Source: Azospirillaceae bacterium
GTDB taxonomy: Bacteria > Pseudomonadota > Alphaproteobacteria > Azospirillales > Azospirillaceae
Length of the DNA stretch: 64,000 nucleotides
Assembly: GCA_031291675.1 (NCBI GenBank)
Contig: JARLIO010000001.1
Coordinates: forward strand, 1-64,000
Direction of reading: 5' to 3'
The notes under the pieces are model-generated. The model made no database searches, had not been told where the DNA came from, and worked only from the letters and a program-made list of their open reading frames with translations. The position numbers and the translations under genes were made by a program. Below, piece after piece: positions 35,612-44,244 of the stretch; positions within the stretch are counted from its first letter, which is position 1, and each line of letters begins with the position of its first letter.

Positions 35612-36400
35612 TCAAAACAATTCGATCTTCGGCGCCACCGGTTCTTTCCGGTCGAGCCCGGATGCGACATGGTGATCGTCGCGCTGGCTGGTCATGACGC
35701 AATCGGCAAGCGCCTGGGCGAACATCCCCTTGAATTTCGCGACCCGGTCCAGCGACCATAGGTCGCCCCCGCGATCCAGCGACCGCGGGTCGCCCAATTG
35801 ACCGGCCAGGTCGATCATGTGGGCGTCGACCACATGCGACAGCCGTGACAGAAAGGCAAGTTGTTGGCGGGTGATATCCTGGAACTGTACCTGGCCGACC
35901 ATATCGACCACCGCATCGCCGATCGCCACCGCCATCCGTTGCAAAGGATCGCCGGCGGGGCCGGGCAGGTCGGCCTCGATCCGGGCGACGACCAGGGCCA
36001 CCTTGGCGTCCATGTCGCACAGCCCGGTGACGATCATCCGGGCGGCATCTCCCGTGGTTTCCGTGATCCGGGTGCCTTGGTCGCGCAGCAGGCGGGTGAA
36101 GGCGCGATACTGCGCCAGTTCCTCGGCAATCCGAATCATCAACTGATGGATGCGTCCGGGATACGCTCCGTGGCGTCGACCCATGACATAGCCCAGCAGC
36201 ACCGACAATCCCGTCACAAGGCCCGCCGTGGCCGCACCGCCGATGGTGCCGGCGGGCATCCCGACCCGGGTTCCGACCGCCGCGAGGACGGCCGAAAGCA
36301 CCACCACCGCGATCAAAACGGCGGTCGGGCGCGTCGTCTCAAGGGCCGCCGGCGCCGGTGCCGCACGGAGATCCGGTCCGCGGGAGTCCAATGGTCTCAT
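35612..36400 (-). CDS. membrane-anchored CheZ-like chemotaxis protein
   Basis: A 262-residue protein with two membrane helices in residues ~28-72 (TAVLIAVVVLSAVLAAVGTR and the following glycine-rich helix). A long cytoplasmic helical hairpin carries QVQFQDITRQQLAFLSRL near residue 175. The tail is PKIELF. CheZ phosphatases have a comparable QD-x-T helix motif and a C-terminal CheY-binding tail, so a membrane-tethered CheY~P phosphatase or CheY-binding protein is likely. It is not full-length-similar to enteric CheZ. Start overlaps the cheY stop (ATGA). Confidence 0.65.
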   Translation of the reverse strand: MRPLDSRGPDLRAAPAPAALETTRPTAVLIAVVVLSAVLAAVGTRVGMPAGTIGGAATAGLVTGLSVLLGYVMGRRHGAYPGRIHQLMIRIAEELAQYRAFTRLLRDQGTRITETTGDAARMIVTGLCDMDAKVALVVARIEADLPGPAGDPLQRMAVAIGDAVVDMVGQVQFQDITRQQLAFLSRLSHVVDAHMIDLAGQLGDPRSLDRGGDLWSLDRVAKFKGMFAQALADCVMTSQRDDHHVASGLDRKEPVAPKIELF

Positions 36401-36771
36401 CCGTTGGGCAAAATCTGCTTGACGACCCGCATCAGGTCGGTTGGCTGGACCGGCTTGACCAGCCAGCCGGTGGCCTTGGCGGCACGCGCCTCATCGCGCT
36501 TCGATTGCTGGGATTCGGTGGTCACGACCAGGATCGGGACGAACTGCAATCCCGGCATCGTACGGACCTTCCTGATCAGATCGATCCCGCTCATCGTCTG
36601 CATATGGATGTCGGTGATGATCAGCCCCGGCTTCAGCCCCGCCTGCAACCGGCTCACGGCTTCCTCGCCGCTCGCCGCTTTGGCAACGACGAAACCCGCT
36701 TTGGTCAGGATGACCTCCATGCTCATCAGGATGGTGGCCGAATCGTCCACGATGAATATAGTCGACGACAT
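36397..36771 (-). CDS. cheY: CheY-like response regulator
   Basis: A 124-residue receiver. FIVDDSAT holds the acidic pocket, LIITDIHMQTMSGIDL has the phospho-Asp, VVTTE the switch Thr and LVKPVQPTDL the Lys. AAGGG lies upstream of the ATG at 36771. It is flanked by the 91-residue protein gene and the CheZ-like gene. Confidence 0.9.
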   Translation of the reverse strand: MSSTIFIVDDSATILMSMEVILTKAGFVVAKAASGEEAVSRLQAGLKPGLIITDIHMQTMSGIDLIRKVRTMPGLQFVPILVVTTESQQSKRDEARAAKATGWLVKPVQPTDLMRVVKQILPNG

Positions 36772-36845
36772 GATCTGACCCTTCTCTGTCATAATCTTCG
36801 CAGTGATCGCCCCGGACGGATCGGTTGCCAATCCCCCGGGCCGGA

Positions 36846-37121
36846 TCAGAGGGCGGCGCGGGGGCTGGCCGGAACGACAATCGCGTCGGGTCCGAACACC
36901 GGCGTCAGCCAGCGCCGCAGGAATGCCTCCCCCGGCAGGGCGACGATCGACGGACGAAGCGCCATCAATACCTGCAGGACAGCGCTATGCAGGTGGGTAC
37001 AGGCGAACAGATTGACTGGAGCGCCAGGATGGGCCTGGAGAAATTCCAGCAGCGGCAAGGCCTCCTCGACCAGGCAATCTTGTTTGAACGCCACGGCGTC
37101 CGTCCCGAAACATAGCGGCAT
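36846..37121 (-). CDS. 91-residue chemosensory-operon protein of unknown function, STAS-like layout
   Basis: The start at 37121 lies one base after the cheA stop, so it is translationally linked to the kinase. The sequence has alternating helix and strand: ALPLLEFLQAHPGAPVNLFA, LHSAVLQVLMALRPSIVAL, then RRWLTPVFG. The size and pattern loosely recall an STAS or phosphotransfer adaptor, but no motif proves it. Its place between cheA and cheY argues for a role in the array. I do not recognise the family. Confidence 0.6.
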   Translation of the reverse strand: MPLCFGTDAVAFKQDCLVEEALPLLEFLQAHPGAPVNLFACTHLHSAVLQVLMALRPSIVALPGEAFLRRWLTPVFGPDAIVVPASPRAAL

Positions 37122-37122
37122 G

Positions 37123-39504
37123 TCAAAACAGCTCCTTGAGATTGAGTACGAGAAGCACGCGGCCATCACCGAGCAGCGCGGTGCCGATATATCCCCGCAC
37201 TCCGGCCAGGATACCGTTGAGAGGCTTAAGAATGATATCCATGCCCTCCCGAAAATGGTCAACGACCAGTCCAATAAGGTTGCCGCCGACATGGACGACC
37301 AGTACCGCTTCCTCATCGTCACCGTTGCCGAACCAGATCGGCGCGTCGATGCCCAGAAGATTGTCGAGGCGCACCAGCGGAACGACGGAATCGCGCAATA
37401 CGAAGACTTCCGAGGTCTTGATCCGCTGCACCGCGTCGCGACGAACCCGCACGGTTTCGGCGATATGGTCCATAGGGATGCCGAACAGCATGCCGCCGCC
37501 GGCCTCGACCGTCATGACCCGGGTCACCGCCATGCTGAGCGGCAGCGACAGGCGCACGGTGGTGCCCTGGCCCCGTCGCGACGTGACCGCAACGGTGCCG
37601 CCGGCCCTTTCGATCGTGGTGACCACCACGTCCATGCCGACGCCGCGCCCGGACAGGTCGGAGACCGTCTCGGCCGTGGAGAATCCGGGGTAGAATACCA
37701 GATTGACGGCTTCCTGATCCGACAGCCGGGCGGCGCGATCGGCGTCGATGATCCCTTTGGCCAGGGCGGAGGCCTTGATCTTCTCGGGATCGATGCCGCG
37801 GCCGTCGTCGGAAACGTCGATGACCACCTGATCGCCGTCCTGGAAGGCCTTGACCCGAACGGTCGCTTCCGGCGCCTTCCCGGTCGCCGCGCGATCCTCG
37901 GGCTTTTCGATGCCGTGGTCGATGGCGTTGCGAATGATGTGCAGCAGCGGGTCGCCCAGGACCTCGATGATGTTCTTGTCCGCGGCGGTATCTTCGCCTT
38001 CGATCACCAGCGCGATGTGTTTGCCCAGCTTGCGTGACACGTCACGGACCAGGCGGGGAAAGCGTTCGAACACTTCGGAGACCGGCAGCATCCGGATCGC
38101 CATGATGGCGCCCTGCATCTCCTGCGCCAGGCGGTCGATGACCGCGTAGACATCCTTGATTTCCCGAGACATCTCGCGTGAGCCATGAACCTCGTCGGCA
38201 CGCTTGGCCAGGAACGGCAGGCTGTTCTTTGACACAACCAGCTCACCGATCAGGTTCATCAGGGAGTCGACCTTGGCCTGGTCCACCTTCAGGATCCGGT
38301 TGGCCGAGACGCGGTTATCCGGCCGTCCTTCAGGATCGGCGGTCTCGATGCGCGGACGCGGGCCGCCTTGCGACGGCGGGGTTTCCGCCGGGGTCTGCGA
38401 CGCCGTCGTCGCCTGGCTTTCCAGCCAGCGATCGAACCAGGCGACGACCGGGTGTCCCGTTTCGTCCCGCCGGGCCAAGGCCATCGCATCGGACCAGGAG
38501 GTGAGATCGGCCTCGCGATCCGCGACCGTCAACAGGTTGCTGACGATGCGCGCGACCGAGGCCAGGCGATCCATCCGGTCGGTCGCCGTCCGGGCCGTGG
38601 CCAGCAGCGTGCGCTGGCCTTCGATGATGCGGATGACCATGGCGGACGGAGCGGCCACCGGGGAGGCGATCGGGAGAGCGCCGGCGCCGGGCGAACCCGC
38701 CGTGACGGCCGCCCGCAGTTGGTTTGGTGTGATGACCGCGATTTTGATCTGCTCGATCACATAGCGGAACAGGGATTCGATTTCGCTCCGCGGTGCCGCG
38801 GTCACGATCCGAAAACGCAGGATGCACTGATAGGGATCGAGGGCATCGCTCTGGGGCCACGCCGCGGTGGAATCGATGACCAGGGCGCACAACGAGGAAA
38901 GCGGACGAAACAATGTCAGCGGATCTTCACCGCTGAAGAAGCAGTCCGTGGCGGGAACATATTCCACGGCCAGAATTTCGCGTCCGTTCGACGCCGCCGC
39001 GAGGGCGGCAAGCCGGTCCGCCTCCGGCAGCCCGCCGAGCCAATCCAGAGCGGTCAGCGTGGCCGCCGCGGTATCCGCTGTCGGATTTGCCGCACGGGCG
39101 CCGGCGGGGTCGGCCTGCGCCGGCAGCATCGCGCGCAGGGCCATGGTCAGATCGCGCGATATCCCGACGGCGCCGTCGAGCAGTGCGCCGCCCGCGTCGA
39201 TTTCGTCGATCCAGCGACCGACCTGGTCGAACGCCTCGAGAAGCCGATCGACACGTTCCGGCGTCAGCGTCACCTGTCCCGCCCGAACGGCGCTCAGCAG
39301 GTCTTCGCCGGCATGGACCAGCTTGGTAAAGGCCGGAAAATCGAACAGGCCGACCGATCCCTTGAGTGTGTGGACCGAGCGGAACACCGCGTTGATCGAG
39401 GCCTCGTCCCCGGGCTGCCTTTCCAACGCCAGCAAGGCGGCGGCGGCGCCCTGCACCAGATCGCGCGCCTCGCCGACGAACCGATCGAGAAGCGGACTGT
39501 TCAT
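37123..39504 (-). CDS. cheA: chemotaxis histidine kinase CheA
   Basis: This 793-residue kinase has a P1 Hpt domain with His45 in FRSVHTLKGSVGLF, then a linker with a CFFSGEDPL domain near 220. P3 dimerisation (VDSLMNLIGELVVSKN) starts near residue 430. The P4 ATPase has IIRNAIDHGIE, DVSDDGRGID and SGRGVGMDVV. A C-terminal CheW-like P5 domain follows, and no receiver is attached. It phosphorylates the two operon CheYs and CheB. It overlaps the preceding cheY by four bases. Confidence 0.95.
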   Translation of the reverse strand: MNSPLLDRFVGEARDLVQGAAAALLALERQPGDEASINAVFRSVHTLKGSVGLFDFPAFTKLVHAGEDLLSAVRAGQVTLTPERVDRLLEAFDQVGRWIDEIDAGGALLDGAVGISRDLTMALRAMLPAQADPAGARAANPTADTAAATLTALDWLGGLPEADRLAALAAASNGREILAVEYVPATDCFFSGEDPLTLFRPLSSLCALVIDSTAAWPQSDALDPYQCILRFRIVTAAPRSEIESLFRYVIEQIKIAVITPNQLRAAVTAGSPGAGALPIASPVAAPSAMVIRIIEGQRTLLATARTATDRMDRLASVARIVSNLLTVADREADLTSWSDAMALARRDETGHPVVAWFDRWLESQATTASQTPAETPPSQGGPRPRIETADPEGRPDNRVSANRILKVDQAKVDSLMNLIGELVVSKNSLPFLAKRADEVHGSREMSREIKDVYAVIDRLAQEMQGAIMAIRMLPVSEVFERFPRLVRDVSRKLGKHIALVIEGEDTAADKNIIEVLGDPLLHIIRNAIDHGIEKPEDRAATGKAPEATVRVKAFQDGDQVVIDVSDDGRGIDPEKIKASALAKGIIDADRAARLSDQEAVNLVFYPGFSTAETVSDLSGRGVGMDVVVTTIERAGGTVAVTSRRGQGTTVRLSLPLSMAVTRVMTVEAGGGMLFGIPMDHIAETVRVRRDAVQRIKTSEVFVLRDSVVPLVRLDNLLGIDAPIWFGNGDDEEAVLVVHVGGNLIGLVVDHFREGMDIILKPLNGILAGVRGYIGTALLGDGRVLLVLNLKELF

Positions 39505-39917
39505 TGCGGCCTGGCCCCTGTGATCAGGCAGGCGATTTCAGTCAGTTCCCGTGTCGCCACGGGCTTGACCATATAGAAATTGGCCCCCGCCTCGAACGCT
39601 TTGATGACATCCTTGTCGCCGGCCTCGGTGCTGATGGTCACGGCCGGGGTCGCCCGGACGGCGGCGTCGGCGCGGATCGCCCGCAGCATGGAATAGCCGT
39701 CCATCTTCGGCATGTTGATGTCGATAATCATCAGGTCGAAGGGTTGGGCCAAGGCCTTCTCATAGCCCTCGACGCCGTTGGCGGCCTCTTCGACGACGAA
39801 TCCCGCCGCCTCCAGCACCGAACGATAAAACAGCCGCATCGTGGTACCGTCATCGACCACCAGGACCCGCTTGCTGCCATCGTTCGGGTTTCTGGCAAAG
39901 GGTTCCACGCGGCTCAT
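39501..39917 (-). CDS. cheY: CheY-like response regulator
   Basis: A 138-residue receiver with a short N-terminal lead. VLVVDDGTTMRL is the acidic pocket, MIIDINMPKMDGYSML the phospho-Asp region and MVKPVATRELTE the conserved Lys block. It sits between cheR and cheA with four-base overlaps on both sides, the position of the array's primary CheY. Confidence 0.9.
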   Translation of the reverse strand: MSRVEPFARNPNDGSKRVLVVDDGTTMRLFYRSVLEAAGFVVEEAANGVEGYEKALAQPFDLMIIDINMPKMDGYSMLRAIRADAAVRATPAVTISTEAGDKDVIKAFEAGANFYMVKPVATRELTEIACLITGARPQ

Positions 39918-40792
39918 GGCAAGGGCTCCCCGGGACCGGGCTTCTGATAAACAACCACGTCCTTGAATTTGCGGGGCCGGAAAATCGAAGACATCCGGCT
40001 CATGCTTTCGGAATGGCCCAGGCAGATATAGCCCGCAGGCGCGAGACAATCGTAAAACATCTCGACGGTTTCACGGCGAGCGACATCGTCGAAATAGATC
40101 AAGAGATTCCGGCAAAAAATAATGTCGAAATTTCTGAACGGCCTCGTCTGCACGGGATCGATGACATTGACGAGGGAGAAATCGATCGACCCCCGCAGGG
40201 CATCGCAAATCTGGTATTCGTCCGCGATCTTTCGCGTGAAATACTTCGACAGCAGGGCGGAAGAAACCCGGCCGACCGAACGTGCGCTGAAGCGGCCGGC
40301 CCGGGCCTCGGCCAGGATCCTGGAATCGATGTCGGAGGCATGGATCTCGATATCCCAGGAATCGGCCTGTTCCCATCGTTCCAGGATGTTGATGGCGATC
40401 GAATAGGGTTCCTCGCCCGAGGAACAGGGAATCGACCAGATCCGGATCGGATCGCCGCGCCGCTTGCCTTTGACAAGGGCTGGGAGGATTCCGGTAACCA
40501 AGGCATCGAACTGATAATCTTCGCGGAAGAAATACGTCTCGTTGACGGTCATTAAATTAACAAGGGCCTGCATTTCGACCCCGGACGCCTGGAAACGAAT
40601 CATTGTAAAATAATCACGGAATGACTCAGAATTCGTCTTCGCAATTCTGTCGACGATCCGACGCTCAACGTAATATTTCTTATTATCATGATACTCTATG
40701 CCGGTTTGACGATAGAAAAATGCGCAAAATTTTGCATATTCGTCATCCGTCATGATCGGAAGAGTTTCGCTGCTGCGGTCAAACTGGAGCAT
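39914..40792 (-). CDS. cheR: chemotaxis protein methyltransferase CheR
   Basis: A 292-residue protein with an N-terminal helical domain and then the SAM-dependent methyltransferase. LMTVNETYFFREDYQF and RIWSIPCSSGEEPYSIAINI (SAM motif) lead to ASDIDSRILAEARAGRF and FDIIFCRNLLIYFDD. It methylates receptor glutamates, opposed by CheB. It lies 5 bases after the HEAT gene and overlaps cheY. Confidence 0.94.
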   Translation of the reverse strand: MLQFDRSSETLPIMTDDEYAKFCAFFYRQTGIEYHDNKKYYVERRIVDRIAKTNSESFRDYFTMIRFQASGVEMQALVNLMTVNETYFFREDYQFDALVTGILPALVKGKRRGDPIRIWSIPCSSGEEPYSIAINILERWEQADSWDIEIHASDIDSRILAEARAGRFSARSVGRVSSALLSKYFTRKIADEYQICDALRGSIDFSLVNVIDPVQTRPFRNFDIIFCRNLLIYFDDVARRETVEMFYDCLAPAGYICLGHSESMSRMSSIFRPRKFKDVVVYQKPGPGEPLP

Positions 40793-40797
40793 CGTTG

Positions 40798-41415
40798 TCA
40801 GTCTTGTCCAATCCTGCGGATCGCGGTATCGATCGCAAATTCCATGAAGTCATTGTCGGCGAAACGGTGGCGCAGGGCGTGAAGGTCCGCCAGGGCATCG
40901 GGTCCGCCGACCTCGGACAAGCCATCGACGGCGGCGGCGCAGACATTGACGTGCGCATCGCTGCGGATCACCACCGTCAGCCATTCCGGCGCCCGCCGAT
41001 GGCGCAATGTCGCCACGATGTTGACCGCGAAGATTCGAATGTCGCTGTCGGGGTCGACCAGCAAGGCCTGAAGATAAGGGGCGACCGCATCGGGCATTTC
41101 CTGCAAGGCCTCAATGGCGGCATTGCGCAGCGGCGTATCGTCGCTGCGGAGAAATGTCGTCAGCCGGGCCGCCACCGCCGGTGATTGCCGGCGAATCAAG
41201 CTGGTCAGGAGTACCGCGCGCACGCTGGAGCTGGTCTCGGCCTGGAGGCGGTCGCATAAGGCCATCGCAGCGTCAGGGTGGGCGCCCAGGTCGCGAGCCG
41301 CGTGGCGGCGCACGCCGGAATCCGGTGCGACGAGATCGATCAAAAGCGCGTCGATGTCGCGTGCCGCCAGCGGCACGGCCTCCGCGGCCGGCGGCGGTCC
41401 CTTAACGAGTCCCAT
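40798..41415 (-). CDS. HEAT-repeat protein of the chemosensory operon
   Basis: A 205-residue helical-repeat protein. Units such as DSGVRRHAARDLGAHPDAA, DDTPLRNAAIEALQEMPDAV and DSDIRIFAVNIVATLRHR have the HEAT/PBS-lyase-repeat pattern and give about five repeats. It probably acts as a protein-protein scaffold near CheB and CheR; HEAT proteins occur in several alternative chemosensory operons. It overlaps the cheB end by 14 bases. Confidence 0.8.
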   Translation of the reverse strand: MGLVKGPPPAAEAVPLAARDIDALLIDLVAPDSGVRRHAARDLGAHPDAAMALCDRLQAETSSSVRAVLLTSLIRRQSPAVAARLTTFLRSDDTPLRNAAIEALQEMPDAVAPYLQALLVDPDSDIRIFAVNIVATLRHRRAPEWLTVVIRSDAHVNVCAAAVDGLSEVGGPDALADLHALRHRFADNDFMEFAIDTAIRRIGQD

Positions 41416-42595
41416 CGCGTCCCTCCCTTGTCATTGCGGCTCTTGCCGGCGCGGCCCTTGACGGTGCGGGGGTGAGCCATGCGGTGAGTTGGCCCGCGAT
41501 CCTGTCGGCCGGCAGCACCTGCGTGGCGCCCCCCCGTTTCACCAGTTCTCCCGGCATCCCCCAGATGATCGCCGTCGCTTCATCCTGGGCGACGGTTCGG
41601 CCGCCGCACCGTTTCAACGCGGTCATGGCCTCGGCACCGTCGTCGCCCATACCGGTCAGCAGCACGCCGATGATCCTGTCGGGCGGCAGGGCCTTCATGG
41701 CGCTGTCGACCAGCCGGGCAACACTGGGGTGCCACAGGAATCGCGAATCAGCCGGGGTCGGATTGACAACCCAGCCCGCGGCCCGTTTGCCGACGACGAT
41801 ATCGGCGTCGCCTTTGCCGATATAGATCACACCCGGTTGCAGGGGCATCATCTGGGCGGCCTCAATGACGGTCAGATTGCACATGTCATTGAGGCGCTTG
41901 GCAAACACCGTGGTGAAGGTGCCCGGCATGTGCTGGGCTACGACGACCGGCCAGGGAAAATCCGCGGCGAAGACCGGCAGGACCTGCTCAAGCGTCCCCG
42001 GCCCGCCGGTGGACACCCCGATCAGCACAACGCCGATGCCGGTCGCGGTGTTCACCGGCGGACCGGCTGTGGCCATGCCGCTCGCCGTTCGAGACGTCGC
42101 CATGGACGTCGATGCCTCCTGCCGGTCACGGCGGCTTTTCCCATCGTCGCGGCCATCATGCTGTCGGCGCAGCCGTTGCTGCAGTCCGACCGTATGGCTC
42201 AGGCGGATCTGGCTGGCCATCGTCACCTTCGCGACCAGTTCGTGCTCCACCCGCCCGATATTCAACGAAATCGTGCCATCGGGCTTGTGGATGAAATCCA
42301 CCGCTCCCAGCGCCAGAGCTTCGAACGTGACTTCCGCGCCGCGTGCGGTCAGCGAGGACACCATTACCACCGGCTTTGGCCGCTGCGTCATGATATTGGA
42401 CAGACAGGTCAGACCGTCCATCTCGGGCATATTGACGTCCAGCGTGATCACGTCCGGATCAAACGCGTCGAGGGCAGCCAGGGCCTCGATCCCATTGCGG
42501 ACCACCATCGTCTCAAATCCCCCCTTGGATTCGAGGATTTGCTTCAAATAGCGACGCATCAGCGCTGAATCGTCGACAATCAATACCTTTGCCAT
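41402..42595 (-). CDS. cheB: protein-glutamate methylesterase/response regulator CheB
   Basis: A 397-residue protein with a receiver at residues 1-~120 (VDDSALMRRYL; phospho-Asp in ITLDVNMPEMDGL) and a linker of about 60 charged residues. The methylesterase has catalytic Ser in IGVSTGGPGTLE, His in VAQHMPGTFTTVFAKRL and Asp in LLTGMGDDGAEAM. All three catalytic residues are present. The linker is longer than usual. Confidence 0.94.
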   Translation of the reverse strand: MAKVLIVDDSALMRRYLKQILESKGGFETMVVRNGIEALAALDAFDPDVITLDVNMPEMDGLTCLSNIMTQRPKPVVMVSSLTARGAEVTFEALALGAVDFIHKPDGTISLNIGRVEHELVAKVTMASQIRLSHTVGLQQRLRRQHDGRDDGKSRRDRQEASTSMATSRTASGMATAGPPVNTATGIGVVLIGVSTGGPGTLEQVLPVFAADFPWPVVVAQHMPGTFTTVFAKRLNDMCNLTVIEAAQMMPLQPGVIYIGKGDADIVVGKRAAGWVVNPTPADSRFLWHPSVARLVDSAMKALPPDRIIGVLLTGMGDDGAEAMTALKRCGGRTVAQDEATAIIWGMPGELVKRGGATQVLPADRIAGQLTAWLTPAPSRAAPARAAMTREGRDGTR

Positions 42596-42631
42596 GCCCG
42601 ATCGAAGGTCCTTCCGAGAGAATGATACCGG

Positions 42632-44206
42632 TCAAGCCGCCGCTTTGCCGACGACGTCCAGTTCCTTGACATCGAGAAGCTGATCGACATCCAGCAGCAA
42701 AATCATTCGCTTATGCTTTTCGATATTGGCGACCCGGCGGATCAGCCGCTGCTGCTCGTCCGACAAGGCCGGGGACGGACCGATCACCGACGCCGGAATG
42801 CGCATCACCTCGAGAACCTGATCGACGATGAAGCCGGTCCGGACGCCCCGGATACTGTAGACCATGATCCGCTGACGATCGTTTCGTTCCAACGACGGCA
42901 AACCGAAACGACGGCGCTGATCGACCACCGGCAGCACAACGCCGCGCAGATTGACCACGCCTTCGATGAAATCGGGGGTTTGGGGAATGCGGGTGAGTTG
43001 CTCCGGAACCCGGACAATCTCATGCACCGCGCTGATGGGAACACCATATTCCTCGTTCAGCAGGCGAAAGACGACGAATTGTTCCTCGTCGTCGATGACG
43101 CCGGCACGGCTGTGCTCACCCTCGTCGACCATGTCGGTATTTTCTCCGGTACCTTTGTCGACGACGGACCGCAATTCGCCCGCGTTGAACATCTTCTCCG
43201 CACACAGGATAGAGACCAGCCGCTTGCCCCCCTGCAGACGACAAATCGACTGAATTTCGCCAAGATTGCTGCCACGCGCCAACAGTGCCGGCATGGGATC
43301 GATGACCGCGCGGCCGACGCGAAGCACCTCCTTGACACTGTCCATCATCACGCCGACCGACAGGGCCAAACCTTCGGCCGCCAGCGATACCACGACGATC
43401 TTGTTGGTATCGGTGACCTCCCGGGGCGGGAGTCCGAACAGGGTCCGCAGTGATACCAGCGGCAGCAGGCGGTTGCGCAGGGTCATCACGCCCAGGACGT
43501 GCGGGGGCATGTTGGGAACTGTGGTCATCTGGTCGGGGATCTGGACGATTTCCTGCACGTCTTCGATCGGCAGGGCATATTCCTGGCCGGCCACCTCGAA
43601 ACTGACGAGCTGGATTTCGTCGCTGTCGTCCTCGGCCTGGCCCCGATCGTGGTGCGCCGCGGCGGCGGCGGTGCCCGAAGCATGGTCCAGGATGGTCTCC
43701 ACCGCCTGGAACTCACGGGCGACAACCTTGACGGCATCCAGAATCATCACCATGGACGTGCCGTTACGATCCTTGATCATGCCGGTCATCAGATCGGTAT
43801 CGACGGTGCCCTGGATCGAGCCCACGGGTTCGATCCGGTCACTCTCCACGGTGACCACATTGGCGACGCGATCGACGACCAGCCCGACCGGCCGGCCCTG
43901 GTCGAGCACGACGACACGGGTCGAATCGTCATGCTCGACCGTGCCCAGACCGAAAATCTGACGCAGCCGGATCACCGGCAGCACCGTGCCACGGAGATTG
44001 GCCAGCCCTTCCAGCGCCCCGGGTGACATCGGCACGTGGACGACGTCAGGCATTCGAATGATTTCCTGCACCTCCGACAGGGGCACGGCGAACATCTCGT
44101 CGGCGACGTGGAAGATGACGAACTGACGGGCATCCGCAGCCGTGCCGGCGGTCGCTGGCACCCGCGTCTCTGTCTGTTCCCGTACCGCTTCCGCAACTTC
44201 GGACAT
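42632..44206 (-). CDS. CheW adaptor with three tandem CheW domains
   Basis: A 524-residue protein made of three CheW (SH3-like) domains, beginning near residues 26 (QFVIFHVADEMFAVPLSEV), 195 (IQLVSFEVAGQEYALPIEDV) and 375 (QFVVFRLLNEEYGVPISAV). Each has its own receptor/CheA-binding loop (LRGTVLPV, LRNRLLPL, LRGVVLPV). Ordinary CheW has one domain. A triple adaptor next to a receptor with two tips suggests a modified array lattice. It starts 38 bases after the MCP stop. Confidence 0.93.
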   Translation of the reverse strand: MSEVAEAVREQTETRVPATAGTAADARQFVIFHVADEMFAVPLSEVQEIIRMPDVVHVPMSPGALEGLANLRGTVLPVIRLRQIFGLGTVEHDDSTRVVVLDQGRPVGLVVDRVANVVTVESDRIEPVGSIQGTVDTDLMTGMIKDRNGTSMVMILDAVKVVAREFQAVETILDHASGTAAAAAHHDRGQAEDDSDEIQLVSFEVAGQEYALPIEDVQEIVQIPDQMTTVPNMPPHVLGVMTLRNRLLPLVSLRTLFGLPPREVTDTNKIVVVSLAAEGLALSVGVMMDSVKEVLRVGRAVIDPMPALLARGSNLGEIQSICRLQGGKRLVSILCAEKMFNAGELRSVVDKGTGENTDMVDEGEHSRAGVIDDEEQFVVFRLLNEEYGVPISAVHEIVRVPEQLTRIPQTPDFIEGVVNLRGVVLPVVDQRRRFGLPSLERNDRQRIMVYSIRGVRTGFIVDQVLEVMRIPASVIGPSPALSDEQQRLIRRVANIEKHKRMILLLDVDQLLDVKELDVVGKAAA

Positions 44207-44244
44207 GCACTGTCCTCCTGACGTCTGGGTTATCGGCGCTGACG

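Noticed and set aside
36358-38037. 559-residue open frame antisense to cheA and cheY
   Set aside because: It crosses several well-supported chemotaxis genes and shows no domain.
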